DNA of 64,000 nucleotides from Oceanobacter kriegii DSM 6294 (GCF_000422845.1 NZ_AUGV01000009.1:162132-226131); one strand, 5' to 3'. Counted from the stretch's first letter, positions 53,985 through 63,930 are shown. Program-made: numbers and translations. Notes: generated by a model not told the origin, from the letters alone.

Positions 53985-55247
53985 TTAACGGTAAACCGGG
54001 AATTCTTCACACAGGGCAACAACCTTGGCTTTAACGTCGGCTTCAACGGCGTCGGAGTTGCCGTTTTCCAGACCTTCGAACACGTCACAGATCCAGCCAG
54101 CCAGTTGCGCGCACTGTTCTTCCTTGAAACCACGGGAAGTCACAGCCGGGCTACCGATACGGATACCGGAGGTCACGAACGGGGAGCGTGGGTCGTTTGG
54201 TACGGAGTTCTTGTTCACGGTGATGTTGGCGCGGCCCAGGGCGGCGTCAGCGTCTTTACCGGAGTATTCCTTACCAATCAGGTCAACCAGGAACAGGTGG
54301 TCGTCAGTACCACCGGAAACGATGTTGATACCACGGCTGATGAAGGTTTCGGCCATGGCCTGGGCGTTTTTAACCACCTGGGCCTGGTAGGCTTTGTATT
54401 CTTCGCTCAGCGCTTCCTTGAAGCACACGGCCTTGGCGGCGATCACGTGCATCAATGGGCCGCCCTGGGATTCAGGGAATACAGCGAAGTTCAGCTTCTT
54501 GTTCAGCTCTTCGTCTTCCTTGGCCAGGATCAGACCACCACGTGGACCACGCAGGGTTTTGTGAGTGGTGGTGGTGACAACGTCAGCGATGCCAACTGGA
54601 GACGGGTAAACGCCTGCTGCAACCAGACCCGCGATGTGGGCCATGTCAACGAACAGGTAAGCGCCTACTTCGTCAGCGATGGTGCGGAAACGAGCCCAGT
54701 CAACCACGCGAGAGTAAGCAGAGAAGCCTGCGATGATCATTTTTGGCTTGTGTTCTTTGGCCAGACGCTCAACTTCTTCGTAGTCGATCTCGCCGGTTTC
54801 GGCGTTCAGACCGTACTGAACGGCGTTGTAGATACGGCCAGAGAAGGATACGGAAGCACCGTGAGTCAGGTGACCACCGTGTGCCAGGCTCATGCCCAGT
54901 ACGGTATCGCCTGGCTTGACCAGCGCCATGAATACAGCAGCGTTAGCCTGGGAACCGGAGTGAGGCTGAACGTTGGCGTAACCGGCGCCAAACAGTTCCT
55001 TGGCGCGGTCGATGGCCAGTTGTTCGATCACGTCAACGTGTTCACAACCACCGTAGTAACGCTTGCCCGGGTAGCCTTCGGCGTACTTGTTGGTCAGCTG
55101 GGAGCCCTGTGCTTCCATCACGCGTGGGCTGGTGTAGTTCTCGGAAGCAATCAGTTCGATGTGGTGTTCCTGACGGGCATCTTCTGCCTGCATGGCAGTC
55201 CACAGTTCAGGATCGAAGTCGGCAATGTTCATATCGCGGCTAAACAT
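53985..55247 (-). CDS. glyA: Serine hydroxymethyltransferase
   Basis: A 420-residue PLP enzyme that makes glycine and methylene-tetrahydrofolate from serine. The start [16 protein letters not shown] and length fit. PLP-lysine region [38 protein letters not shown] [20 protein letters not shown] and [18 protein letters not shown] are all present. Downstream hairpin is listed separately. Convergent neighbours are absent; the gene is a single transcription unit. Confidence 0.98.
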   Translation of the reverse strand: MFSRDMNIADFDPELWTAMQAEDARQEHHIELIASENYTSPRVMEAQGSQLTNKYAEGYPGKRYYGGCEHVDVIEQLAIDRAKELFGAGYANVQPHSGSQANAAVFMALVKPGDTVLGMSLAHGGHLTHGASVSFSGRIYNAVQYGLNAETGEIDYEEVERLAKEHKPKMIIAGFSAYSRVVDWARFRTIADEVGAYLFVDMAHIAGLVAAGVYPSPVGIADVVTTTTHKTLRGPRGGLILAKEDEELNKKLNFAVFPESQGGPLMHVIAAKAVCFKEALSEEYKAYQAQVVKNAQAMAETFISRGINIVSGGTDDHLFLVDLIGKEYSGKDADAALGRANITVNKNSVPNDPRSPFVTSGIRIGSPAVTSRGFKEEQCAQLAGWICDVFEGLENGNSDAVEADVKAKVVALCEEFPVYR

Positions 55248-55312
55248 CCGGGCATCCTCAATAGAGTTAATGGGGGCATGAAAACGGCAAGGAAATGCCG
55301 ATTTGCGCCAGA

Positions 55313-55353
55313 TTAAAGAAAAAGGGCGGGCATTCTACCGCAAAATGCCCGCC
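55313..55353 (-). terminator. Rho-independent terminator of the GGDEF/EAL gene
   Basis: On the minus strand GGCGGGCATT pairs with AATGCCCGCC (55344-55353 with 55325-55334) and is followed by CTTTTTCTTT. It lies about 13 bp after the stop and before the glyA promoter. Confidence 0.88.
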
Positions 55354-55365
55354 ACTGGCACGTGA

Positions 55366-58300
55366 TCATTCTTCATGTGCGGGGTGAGTTGAATTCACTT
55401 CTGCCTCGGCGTCTGCCAGCGTGATGTCTTCCGGTGCACCGGTTTTCAGATAGTCGACCAGCTGTTCTGCGTGCACTGGCCGCGACAGCAGGAAGCCCTG
55501 GATTTTCTCGCAGCGTGAGCGCACCAGAAAATCGAGCTGGTCGTTGTTTTCGACCCCTTCGGCAATCACCGCCAAGCCCAGGTTGTGCGCCATGGCGATG
55601 ATGGTGCGGGTGATCTGGGCGTCGTTGCGGTTGGACGGCAGGTTCTGAATGAAGCTCTTGTCAATCTTGAGCATGTCGACCGGGAACTGCTTGAGGTAGT
55701 TGAGCGAGGAGTAGCCGGTGCCAAAATCGTCGATGGCAATACGCACGCCCAGCTCACGCAGCTCATGCAGCAAGGTCAGGGTGTAGTCGATGTCGTCAAT
55801 CAGGATGGATTCGGTCAGCTCCAGTTCCAGCTGATGGGGATGAATGCCCGAGCGCAGAATGGCGTTTTTCACTTCGGAGACGAAATCCGGGTGCTTGAAC
55901 TGCCGGGCTGAGACGTTGACGGCGATCAGGTCGAGGTCGATGCCCTGTTCCAGCCACTGCGCCAGCTGCAAGCAGGACTGTTCGATCACCCAGCGGCCAA
56001 TCGGCACGATCAGGCCGGTGTCTTCCAGAATGTCGACAAACAGTTGCGGTGGAATGTCACCGCGATCCGGATGATGCCAGCGCAGCAGGGTTTCCACCCC
56101 CACCGGGCGCAAAGAGCGGGAGTCGAACTGCGGCTGGAACATCATGTACAGCTCGTTGCGCTGAATCACCTGATGCAGGTCGTTTTCCAGCTGCATGCGT
56201 TCGACCGCCCGACGGTTCATGTCGGCATTGAAGAATTGCAGGTTGTTACGGCCGGATTCCTTGGCGTGGTACATCGCCATGTCGGCGTTTTTCAACAGCT
56301 CGATCACCGTCAGGGCGTCGTTCGGGTAGATGGCGATGCCGACCGAAGCACTGAGGAACAGCTGGTGCTTGTCGATGTAGTAGGGCTTGTTCACTTCTTT
56401 CAGAATGCGTTCGGCCACTTGCTGGCAGAGGGTGGCGATGTCGTCGTCACCGGCGCTGAAGTTGAGGCAAATGGTGAATTCGTCGCCGCCCATCCGCGAC
56501 ACAATGTCGGTCGACTTGACGCAATTACGCAGACGCCCGGCCACTTGCACCAGAATCTTGTCCCCGGCCGGGTGGCCGAACGAGTCGTTGATGGGCTTGA
56601 AGCGGTCTAGGTCGATGAACAGCAATGCCGTACGGTTTTTGCCGTCGCCGCGATGCATCATCAGATCCAGGCGTTCGTGCATCTGGGTGCGGTTGGCCAG
56701 CCCGGTCAGTGGGTCGAAGTACGCCAGTTTGTGGATGCGTTCTTCAATCACCTTACGGTCGGTGATGTCCGACATAATGATGGTCAGGCTCTGGATGTTG
56801 TTTTCACCGTCACGAATGATGCTGACCCCGGTCCAGGAGGTACGTACCGCGCCGTTCTGACAGAGGAATTTCAGCTCCCCTTGCCAGTAGCTGTCGTGCA
56901 GCAGGCTTTCCATCATTTCCGACAGGAAGTCGTGGTTGTTGTGCTCTGGGCCAAGCAGGGTTTCCGGTGTTTTGCCCAGCACCTCGCTGCTGTCAAAGCC
57001 GGTAATCAGCGAGAACGCCCGATTGGTTTTGACGATGCGGAATTTGTCGTCGGTGACCAGAATGGCTTCGTTGGAGTTTTCAAATACGTCGGACGCCAGC
57101 ATCAGCTCGCGCTGGTTCTGGCGGGCTTCGGTCACGTCCCGGCAAACCCCGAGAATGCCTTCCATCACACCGTTGGAATTCCACAGCAGGGTGGCCTGTA
57201 ACTCCAGAATGTAGCGTTCGCCATTGCGAGCGCGGGCGGTGATGTCCCGTTGAATCAGCACCTTGTGGTGTTCTTCTTCACCGGCTTTCAGAACAACCCG
57301 CAAGCGCGACCGGAATTCCTTGAACAGCCGGCGAATATCGCGCTTGTCGAAAATGGTACCGATGCCCAGTTCAAACAGGTCGGCCGAGGTGTACCCCAGC
57401 AGCCGTTCGATGGAGGCACTGACGAAGGTGAAGTTCAGATGGGTGTCGGTGGACCAGACAATGTCGGTCATGTTTTCAGCCACCAGACGGTAGCGCGCTT
57501 CGCTGTCGACAATCTGTTGCTGTTTGGTGACCTCTTCGGTGATGTCCCGTGAGGTACAGATATAGCGGTCGACCTGGCCTTCAATGTCTCGCCGGAAAGG
57601 GGTGTATTCCAGCTGAATAACCCGGTGAGTGCCGTTGGCGTCGAGGAATTTGCCCCGAAACAGCAGCGGCTCGTTGCTGCCGCAATTACGCAGCTGGCGC
57701 AGGGTTTCCTGCATGCCCTGTTTGCATTCCGGTGTGGCGCAATACTGTGGCCAGTCGTAGGCGTCCACGCTGCTGTCGGGCAGGTAACCCAGAGTCTCGG
57801 CGGCACTGCGGTTGCTGTAGACGATGCTTGGCAGCAGTTCGTCATCCAGATTGGCGACCCGTACCGTGTCGGGCATGGCGGCCATCACCGCGCCCCAGAA
57901 GGCTTCCTGTTCGCGGGTTAATTCGTTGGCGCGTTTTTTCTCGGTAATGTCGATCAGGCTGACCATCACCTGCTGGTCGATGCCGCTGCTGAAGTGCGCC
58001 GACAACACCCGTACCGGGCCATCCAGCCGCTTTAATTGCAGCTCGGCTTCGACAATGCGATGGGGCGACTGCTGCATTTGTTGCAGGCATTCGATCAGCT
58101 TGTCGCAACCCAACTGGAACAGCTCGGCAAACTGCAATTGCATTTGCGGTTTGCTGCCAGCGCCAGCCAGTTCAACGGCGGCATTGTTGGCGTTGGCAAG
58201 GGCGATGGAGTCGAGGCTGTTGCTAAAGCCAGAGAGGTCGAGCACCCAGTGCGCCACACCGGCTTCTTCAAACAACGACATATAGCGCTGGCGACTGCGC

Positions 58301-59595
58301 TCCAGTTCCTGACGGGTTCGCACCGAGGTGCTGATATCACGCAGAATCCAGACGATGCCGTCGATCTGGTTGTCGCGGTACAGCGGGTGGTAGTTCTGCT
58401 CCAGCACGCGGGCTTCTTCGCCGACCACCACAGACAGGGTGCGACCCTGATCCTGCAAGGCTTCCAGCTCTCGAATGCTCAAACCGTGGGTCCACAGTGC
58501 ACGAGGGTGCGGCCAAACCTGCTCCAGTGGCTGGTTAAGCCAGCGGCCGTCACTGCCATTTAAATAGGCCGCAGCAGCGGTCGAGCCCGGATCGGTTACT
58601 GGAGATGGGCTTGTGGAGGAGTGGCCAGCTGAAGGTGCAGTTGAAGGCATGGTTGATGGTGTCGCCGAGTCCATGCCAAACAAGGTGGCCGCGCGCGGGT
58701 TGTAATAGGTGATGTTGCCTTTTGAGTCGGTCGATACCAACGCGTCTTCAATCGACTGCAACACCAGGTCGGCACGGGCTTCGGCATGAAGTCTGGCAAT
58801 TTCTGCCTGTCTGGCAGTTTGCTCGGTTTGTTTTTGCAGCCGGATGGACGTCAGTACCACCAGACTCATCACCAAAATCAGAATCAGTGGGCTCATCAGG
58901 CGTTCGGCAATTTGCCCGGCGATGTAGCCTTCCACTTCACAAGCCAGCAGCTGCCAGCTGCTGTTGGGAATTGACAGACGTGCCAGCTCGGCGTGGCCGC
59001 GAATTTTCGGCAGCAAGCGCTGCCCCATGCTGTCTTCCAGTGCGAACACCATGGCTGGCTGGGCGGTTTCCAGCAGGGCGTCTTGCAGGATGCTGTTGGG
59101 TACCTGGCTGATGGCCCAGTTGCTTTCGCCACTGACGCAGTGGCTGACCATATAAGTGGCGTCACCAACAATCACCGGGCTGCTCATGCCGGGAGCAATC
59201 AGCCCGAGTTCGCGCTGCACTTGCTCGAAGCTGAGGATATCGGGCATGAAGTCGCCACGGTGATGGTAAATCGCTCCGTAACGATCCAGGAAAACGGCGT
59301 TGGCAGCGGTCTCAATCAATAGTGCGGCAGGGGTGGGGTCGTCTGGCAACAGGCCGGTTTGTGGGGTGTCGTCGCATTGAACGGCGGAATAGGCCTGTAA
59401 GATCGCGGTGACCTGACGAGCGTGGTCGCGGGTGCTGTTTTCCGCCTGGGTTAACAGATAGCGTTGTTCGTCGACATAAATGCTGTACAGGTTGATCAGC
59501 GACAGCACCGCCATAATCAACCAGGAGATGGTGAGCAGGCGCTTTTGGCTTGGCCATTGATATTGGCCATCTCCGGTGTGTGATTCACTCGACAT
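55366..59595 (-). CDS. Membrane-bound multi-PAS diguanylate cyclase/phosphodiesterase
   Basis: A 1409-residue protein for cyclic-di-GMP turnover. TM1 about residues 20-40, periplasmic sensor about 41-225, TM2 about 230-252, then about five PAS/PAC units (e.g. NITYYNPRAATLFGMD; ITEKKRANEL; VSASIERLLGYTSADLFELGI; VTDDKFRIVKTNRAFSLITGF). The GGDEF domain is intact (RMGGDEFTI near 1034). The EAL domain has ETL for EAL (VETLLRW near 1167) but keeps DDFGTGYSSL, LKIDKSFI and AEGVE, so it may be active. The first PAS carries a Ser/Thr/Pro insert of about 30 residues. Single gene with its own terminator; input signal unknown. Confidence 0.92.
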   Translation of the reverse strand: MSSESHTGDGQYQWPSQKRLLTISWLIMAVLSLINLYSIYVDEQRYLLTQAENSTRDHARQVTAILQAYSAVQCDDTPQTGLLPDDPTPAALLIETAANAVFLDRYGAIYHHRGDFMPDILSFEQVQRELGLIAPGMSSPVIVGDATYMVSHCVSGESNWAISQVPNSILQDALLETAQPAMVFALEDSMGQRLLPKIRGHAELARLSIPNSSWQLLACEVEGYIAGQIAERLMSPLILILVMSLVVLTSIRLQKQTEQTARQAEIARLHAEARADLVLQSIEDALVSTDSKGNITYYNPRAATLFGMDSATPSTMPSTAPSAGHSSTSPSPVTDPGSTAAAAYLNGSDGRWLNQPLEQVWPHPRALWTHGLSIRELEALQDQGRTLSVVVGEEARVLEQNYHPLYRDNQIDGIVWILRDISTSVRTRQELERSRQRYMSLFEEAGVAHWVLDLSGFSNSLDSIALANANNAAVELAGAGSKPQMQLQFAELFQLGCDKLIECLQQMQQSPHRIVEAELQLKRLDGPVRVLSAHFSSGIDQQVMVSLIDITEKKRANELTREQEAFWGAVMAAMPDTVRVANLDDELLPSIVYSNRSAAETLGYLPDSSVDAYDWPQYCATPECKQGMQETLRQLRNCGSNEPLLFRGKFLDANGTHRVIQLEYTPFRRDIEGQVDRYICTSRDITEEVTKQQQIVDSEARYRLVAENMTDIVWSTDTHLNFTFVSASIERLLGYTSADLFELGIGTIFDKRDIRRLFKEFRSRLRVVLKAGEEEHHKVLIQRDITARARNGERYILELQATLLWNSNGVMEGILGVCRDVTEARQNQRELMLASDVFENSNEAILVTDDKFRIVKTNRAFSLITGFDSSEVLGKTPETLLGPEHNNHDFLSEMMESLLHDSYWQGELKFLCQNGAVRTSWTGVSIIRDGENNIQSLTIIMSDITDRKVIEERIHKLAYFDPLTGLANRTQMHERLDLMMHRGDGKNRTALLFIDLDRFKPINDSFGHPAGDKILVQVAGRLRNCVKSTDIVSRMGGDEFTICLNFSAGDDDIATLCQQVAERILKEVNKPYYIDKHQLFLSASVGIAIYPNDALTVIELLKNADMAMYHAKESGRNNLQFFNADMNRRAVERMQLENDLHQVIQRNELYMMFQPQFDSRSLRPVGVETLLRWHHPDRGDIPPQLFVDILEDTGLIVPIGRWVIEQSCLQLAQWLEQGIDLDLIAVNVSARQFKHPDFVSEVKNAILRSGIHPHQLELELTESILIDDIDYTLTLLHELRELGVRIAIDDFGTGYSSLNYLKQFPVDMLKIDKSFIQNLPSNRNDAQITRTIIAMAHNLGLAVIAEGVENNDQLDFLVRSRCEKIQGFLLSRPVHAEQLVDYLKTGAPEDITLADAEAEVNSTHPAHEE

Positions 59596-59856
59596 AAAAC
59601 TTTCCCTGTCCTGAGCCTGCTGATTCTACTTAGAAAGAGCCGGAAGCCAATCAGAATGGCAACTGTTTGATCATTTGTCGATCAGATCAAACCTGACTAT
59701 CCCGGTTTCTCTTGCTGTAACGTTGGCTGTTGGTCTTCACATGGCCCTTCAGAAGATAGCGGTGTGCAGAGGAATTGCGAGACAGGCCACCCTTTGTTTG
59801 CCAATGACCGTGCTTTTGAGTAGTTTGGCGCGGTTTATCAAGTTATGAGGTTCACC

Positions 59857-61521
59857 ATGGCACAGTATGTCTTCACGATGAATCGTCTGGGCAAGATTGT
59901 TCCGCCCAAGCGTCAGATTCTGCGCGATATTTCACTTTCTTTCTTTCCTGGCGCCAAGATTGGTGTACTGGGTCTGAACGGTTCCGGTAAATCCACTCTG
60001 TTGAAGATCATGGCCGGTGTCGACCAGGACTTCATTGGTGAAGCCCGCCCACAGCCAGAGCTGAACATTGGCTACCTGCCGCAGGAGCCGGAACTGGACC
60101 CGGCCAAAGACGTTAAAGGTAACGTTGAAGACGGTTTGAGCGAGCTGGTGAACGCCAAGGCCGAACTGGATCTGGTATACGCTGCCTACGCCGAACCGGA
60201 TGCTGACTTCGACGAACTGGCCAAGAAGCAAGGCCGTCTGGAAGCCATCATTGAAGCCGCTGGTGGTCACGACCTCGACCGTCAGATGGAAATCGCCGCC
60301 GACGCCCTGCGTCTGCCGCCATGGGACGCCGACGTAACCAAACTGTCCGGTGGTGAGCGTCGCCGTGTGGCCCTGTGCCGCCTGCTGATGTCCAAGCCAG
60401 ACATGCTGTTGCTGGACGAACCAACCAACCACCTGGATGCCGATTCCGTAGGCTGGCTGGAGAAATTCCTCGAAGAATATCCGGGCACCGTAGTGGCCAT
60501 TACCCACGACCGTTACTTCCTGGATAACTGTGCCGAGTGGATTCTGGAACTGGATCGTGGCCACGGCATTCCTTACCAGGGTAACTACACCACCTGGCTG
60601 GAAGCCAAAGAGAAGCGTCTGGAGCAAGAAAAGAAAGCCGAAGATGCCCACGCCAAGGCCATCAAGCACGAACTGGAATGGGTTCGCAAAGGTGCCAAGG
60701 GCCGTCAGTCCAAGTCCAAGGCCCGTCTGGCTCGCTTCGAGGAAATGAATTCCCGCGAATTCCAGACCCGTAACGAAACCAACGAAATCTACATCCCGCC
60801 TGGTCCACGCCTGGGCGACAAAGTGATTGAATTCCACAACGTCACCAAGTCCTTCGGCGACCGCGTGTTGATCGACGACCTGAGCTTCACCGTACCGGCC
60901 GGTGCCATTGTTGGCATCATCGGTGGTAACGGTGCCGGTAAGTCGACCCTGTTCCGCATGATTGCTGGCACTGAACAGCCGGATTCCGGTGAAGTGGTGA
61001 CGGGTGAAACCGTCAAGTTGGCTTTCGTAGAACAGCTGCGCGACGAACTGGACGACAGCAAAACCGTATGGGAATCCATTTCCGACGGTCAGGACATGCT
61101 CAACATCAACGGCAAGGAATACCCAAGCCGCTCCTACATTGGTCGCTTTAACTTCAAGGGCGGTGACCAGCAGAAGCGCGTGGGTGAGCTGTCTGGTGGT
61201 GAACGCGGCCGTCTGCAACTGGCCTACACCCTGAAGCAGGGCGCCAATGTACTGCTGCTGGATGAACCGTCCAACGACCTCGACGTAGAAACCCTGCGTG
61301 CATTGGAAGAAGCCGTCGACGCCTTCCCGGGCACCGTGATGGTGGTATCCCACGACCGTTGGTTCCTGGACCGTATTGCCACTCACATCCTGGCTTACGA
61401 AGGCGACTCCAAGGTCAACTTCTTCGAAGGCAACTACACCGAGTACGAAGCCGACCGTAAGAAACGTCTGGGTGCCGATGCTGCGCCTAAGCGTGTGAAG
61501 TACAAGCGTCTGGCTCAGTAA
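59857..61521 (+). CDS. ettA: Energy-dependent translational throttle protein EttA
   Basis: A 554-residue soluble ABC-F protein with two ATPase domains that binds the ribosomal E site and gates entry to elongation according to ATP/ADP. Walker [11 protein letters not shown] and GGNGAGKST, signatures [17 protein letters not shown] and [16 protein letters not shown], and both Walker B/Asp motifs are present, with the arm/linker region between. The ATG at 59857 ([10 protein letters not shown]) is chosen: GAGG is 7 bases before it, and length then matches E. coli EttA (555). The four codons of the longer ORF are leader. Confidence 0.97.
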   Translation: MAQYVFTMNRLGKIVPPKRQILRDISLSFFPGAKIGVLGLNGSGKSTLLKIMAGVDQDFIGEARPQPELNIGYLPQEPELDPAKDVKGNVEDGLSELVNAKAELDLVYAAYAEPDADFDELAKKQGRLEAIIEAAGGHDLDRQMEIAADALRLPPWDADVTKLSGGERRRVALCRLLMSKPDMLLLDEPTNHLDADSVGWLEKFLEEYPGTVVAITHDRYFLDNCAEWILELDRGHGIPYQGNYTTWLEAKEKRLEQEKKAEDAHAKAIKHELEWVRKGAKGRQSKSKARLARFEEMNSREFQTRNETNEIYIPPGPRLGDKVIEFHNVTKSFGDRVLIDDLSFTVPAGAIVGIIGGNGAGKSTLFRMIAGTEQPDSGEVVTGETVKLAFVEQLRDELDDSKTVWESISDGQDMLNINGKEYPSRSYIGRFNFKGGDQQKRVGELSGGERGRLQLAYTLKQGANVLLLDEPSNDLDVETLRALEEAVDAFPGTVMVVSHDRWFLDRIATHILAYEGDSKVNFFEGNYTEYEADRKKRLGADAAPKRVKYKRLAQ

Positions 61522-61598
61522 TCACCAGCGCAGCGGTTTTCGCCGCTGCGCAAGCTCGTTATCGGTTTCTGGCGGCAGGTGACTGGCGACAGATTGCC

Positions 61599-61626
61599 GG
61601 TAACTGACGACTGGTAACTGACAGCT
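61599..61626. repeat. 14-bp tandem repeat after ettA
   Basis: GGTAACTGACGACT (61599-61612) is followed by GGTAACTGACAGCT (61613-61626) and a diverged third copy starting at 61627. It lies between the ettA stop and its terminator. Confidence 0.7.
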
Positions 61627-61639
61627 GGTAGTTGATAAA

Positions 61640-61672
61640 AAGCCGCTCAACCGCAAGGTGAGCGGCTTTTTT
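61640..61672. terminator. Bidirectional terminator after ettA
   Basis: Stem AAGCCGCTCA (61640-61649) / TGAGCGGCTT (61659-61668) with TTTT beyond and AAAA before. A canonical intrinsic terminator. Confidence 0.88.
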
Positions 61673-61773
61673 AATACTTGCAGGGTGGCTTTTCAAAGAG
61701 GACGGCTGCGCTTGAACGTGAGAAAATCCGGACCATCATCACGACCCAACAATAACTAACCAAGGACCACACC

Positions 61774-61989
61774 GTGCTGTTTTTCCCCATCCAGCAAGAA
61801 CTCGACTGCATCAGCGACGACGGCCGCATCATTGGCCGAATCCGATTCAACGCCGATACCGGCAAGCACCTGTTTCAGCAGGATGCAGCTGTAGACGCCT
61901 TGAGTGAGGTCGAGCAAGCCGAGGTGAACAAACGCCTGATAGGACTGGACGCCGGGATCTACAGCATCCCTATGCAGGATGATGATTGA
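61774..61989 (+). CDS. Small hypothetical protein, 71 aa
   Basis: A 71-residue acidic soluble protein starting at GTG, with AAGGA 9 bases upstream. I do not recognise it. The sequence LDCISDDGRIIGRIRFNADTGKHLFQQD looks like a real folded beta-rich unit and the composition is like that of the host genes, so I keep it. It is the last host-like gene before the AT-rich accessory tail. Confidence 0.6.
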   Translation: MLFFPIQQELDCISDDGRIIGRIRFNADTGKHLFQQDAAVDALSEVEQAEVNKRLIGLDAGIYSIPMQDDD

Positions 61990-62389
61990 GGCAGGCTCTC
62001 AAGAGCCTTCCGCAGAAACGTTTGATCCTCTTTTTTTACCAGAGAAAGTGATGGGAGCGCGGTAGAGCGGCGCTCCGACGGCCCGCCCGTAAAAGTTAGC
62101 CTTCCAGCAGCGTACCTGTACCTTCTTACCCCGTGCCCGCATCAAGTATTCATGCGCAATTGGCTGAAATGGTTTGCTCGTTTTTTATCCAGCTGGTAGC
62201 GTAAGTGGCTGATTTAAGAGACCTTGCGAACAGAAGAGTTGAGTTAGTGCGCATTAACTCGGTGATTGAATTACCAGTACTAGGTGAGTGGCTCTGAAAA
62301 CCAGTAGGTTATGGACGGTTGTTCAAAACCGCCTGACTTAGGAATCGCGTATGCGTATTAATAAACTGTTATGAATCAAGGAGATTTAT
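61990..62389. other. 400-bp spacer before the first cassette-like gene
   Basis: No gene supported. It has a hairpin AGGCTCT-CA-AGAGCCT (61993-62008), a palindrome GAGTTA...TAACTC centred on TGCGCA (62241-62260), an inverted repeat CGGTT/AACCG near 62316-62331, and GTTATGA at 62368-62374, 16 bases before the next start. The last could be the insertion point of cassette 1; no attI could be proven and no integrase gene is present. Confidence 0.45.
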
Positions 62390-62758
62390 ATGGCAATAAT
62401 TATTAAAGGGAACAAAGGCACAAATATTGGTGGTGATCTAATAAGGGTCGATGTACCACACAATGTGGAACTTGAAATATCAGATAATGAAGGTCATAAC
62501 GTTCGTGGCGATATTGTAAATCTTAATGTGAGTGTTAACTCGGATTCTTTGGCTTCATTTGTATCCGAAGCTTCGAAGCATTTTCATGAATTAACGCTAG
62601 AGCAACAAGAAGGTTTCACTTCTACCATTGAATCTCTAAAAACCAATAACAAAGCAAAAAATCAAAATGCATTGCAGTGGCTCTATGATTTATCTGTCTC
62701 TGTTCCAGGAAGTGCAATTGCAGGTGTCATTTTAAGTTTTCTTGGCGTTGGTTCATAA
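62390..62758 (+). CDS. Integron-cassette-like gene 1, unknown product
   Basis: A 122-residue protein with no recognised family. The N-terminal 50 residues alternate glycine and short beta-type stretches (IIIKGNKGTNIGGDLIRVDV, NEGHNVRGDIVNLNVSVN), the middle is helical and polar, and the C-terminus (PGSAIAGVILSFLGVGS) is hydrophobic enough to touch a membrane or oligomerise. AAGGAG lies 7 bases before the ATG. Base and codon use is clearly more AT-rich than ettA and neighbours. Its stop codon is part of the 5' end of the attC-like site, as is typical for gene cassettes. Confidence 0.75.
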   Translation: MAIIIKGNKGTNIGGDLIRVDVPHNVELEISDNEGHNVRGDIVNLNVSVNSDSLASFVSEASKHFHELTLEQQEGFTSTIESLKTNNKAKNQNALQWLYDLSVSVPGSAIAGVILSFLGVGS

Positions 62759-62850
62759 CAAATTTCTCAAATACGTTCCGGCCGCAAAAGACGCGGCCTT
62801 CACCGGACAGCCCGCGCTGCGCTTCGGCTGCCGTTTAGCAAGGCGTTATA
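62754..62850 (+). other. attC-like recombination site
   Basis: Begins ATAACAAATTTC, ends AAGGCGTTAT; ATAAC and GTTAT are complementary and match the outer core boxes of integron attC sites. Between them lie nested imperfect inverted repeats, e.g. GGCCGC / GCGGCC (62781 region) and CAGCC / GGCTG. GC content is high compared with both flanking genes. Length (97 bp) fits chromosomal-integron sites. Confidence 0.75.
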
Positions 62851-62873
62851 ATTTTGAAAGGGGGTAATAGAAA

Positions 62874-63479
62874 ATGAGATACATGTTGTTGGTTATAGGG
62901 CTAGTTGTTTCCGGTGCGTCATTTGGAGAAGCAATTCAATACACAAGCGAAATTACGCCAAAATATTTCAATGATGTTTGGAAGAAGCAATATGATATGG
63001 CAACCCGTATCGATTATGATTTAGAAAGGAAAATATTTGATTTCTATATAAAGGAGAATCTCTATTTAACTGGTTTTACTATCACAAGAGATCAGGCGAA
63101 CAGCCTAATAGAAGCTATCGATAAGTATAAAGAGTGGAATCTAAAGGCATCATCAAAAAAGGTAATGCTAGAAAAAGAGATTAGTAAAGTTAATACTTAT
63201 CAGACATTCTGGAAGGTCGGGAATGGTGATTGGAATTTTGGTTATGGAGTAAGCTTGTCGGTAATTTTCTTTTCCCAATCCGACGAAATTCATCAGTTGG
63301 TCGTTTCTTTTCCAAAGTTCAAAAATAAATATAACGAATATTCTAGTCACAACCCGGAAACTATTTATTTGGGGTACAAAGAAGCAATGAAGTTACGTGA
63401 CGCACTGACAGAGAAAGCTGTATTAGGGTTTATAGAAAAATCTAAAAAGCAAGCATTGATAGAGTCTGAATTCAACTAA
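62874..63479 (+). CDS. Integron-cassette-like gene 2, exported protein of unknown function
   Basis: A 201-residue protein, family not recognised. The N-terminus MRYMLLVIGLVVSGASFGEA is a likely signal peptide, so the product should be periplasmic or secreted. The rest is lysine-, tyrosine- and aromatic-rich (NDVWKKQYDMATRIDYDLERKIFDFYIKE). AAGGGGG is about 9 bases before the ATG, 24 bp after the attC core. AT-rich, unlike the host genes. The start of a second attC follows its stop at once. Confidence 0.75.
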   Translation: MRYMLLVIGLVVSGASFGEAIQYTSEITPKYFNDVWKKQYDMATRIDYDLERKIFDFYIKENLYLTGFTITRDQANSLIEAIDKYKEWNLKASSKKVMLEKEISKVNTYQTFWKVGNGDWNFGYGVSLSVIFFSQSDEIHQLVVSFPKFKNKYNEYSSHNPETIYLGYKEAMKLRDALTEKAVLGFIEKSKKQALIESEFN

Positions 63480-63482
63480 GAG

Positions 63483-63510
63483 TTCTAACAACGGCTATTA
63501 AGTCGGACAT
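63483..63510 (+). other. Truncated attC-like site
   Basis: TTCTAACAACGGC directly after the gene-2 stop has the form of an attC 5' end (RYYYAAC type core followed by AA). The rest is lost because the IS3-family element begins at 63511; the other part may be on the far side of the element. Confidence 0.55.
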
Positions 63511-63561
63511 TGATCTTCCCCCGTTTTACCGGACACCTTTTTAACTACGAAAAGGTGCTCT

Positions 63562-63930
63562 ATGCCAGCTTACAAGAACCAGAAAAAGACAAAACAATAC
63601 TCACTTGAATTCAAACGCTCGGCGGTTGAGATGAGTCTTGAAGATGATGTTCAAGTGCAGCAAGTTGCAGAGCGTTTGGACATTCACCCGTTCATGCTGT
63701 CACGATGGCGAAAAGAATATCGGGAAGGTCAGCTAAAGCCCTCTCGGAAACCATCAAACGTAGTGAAGACGAACGTGAGCAAAGCAAAGAAAACAGCATC
63801 GAAACCCGAGGAATCCAGTGAGCTTCGCAAGCTGAAACGAGAGAATGAGCGCCTGAAAAAGGAGCTCGATCTGGTAAAAAAGTGGCAACGATTTCTCGCG
63901 GAACAAGAGAAGAGCGATACCGATTCATAA
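63562..63930 (+). CDS. IS3-family transposase OrfA
   Basis: A 122-residue DNA-binding subunit: N-terminal helix-turn-helix (YSLEFKRSAVEMSLEDDVQVQQVAERLDIHPFMLSRWRKEYREG) and a C-terminal leucine-zipper-like stretch (LRKLKRENERLKKELDLVKKWQRFL). The heptamer A-AAA-AAG at 63876-63882 lies in its 3' end and would allow -1 frameshifting to make OrfAB. Confidence 0.92.
   Translation: MPAYKNQKKTKQYSLEFKRSAVEMSLEDDVQVQQVAERLDIHPFMLSRWRKEYREGQLKPSRKPSNVVKTNVSKAKKTASKPEESSELRKLKRENERLKKELDLVKKWQRFLAEQEKSDTDS

Noticed and set aside
53649..55316. 555-codon plus-strand frame opposite glyA
   Set aside because: Antisense shadow of glyA that also runs through non-coding repeats.
59932..61386. 484-codon minus-strand frame opposite ettA
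   Set aside because: Antisense shadow of ettA caused by codon bias; no ribosome site or motif.
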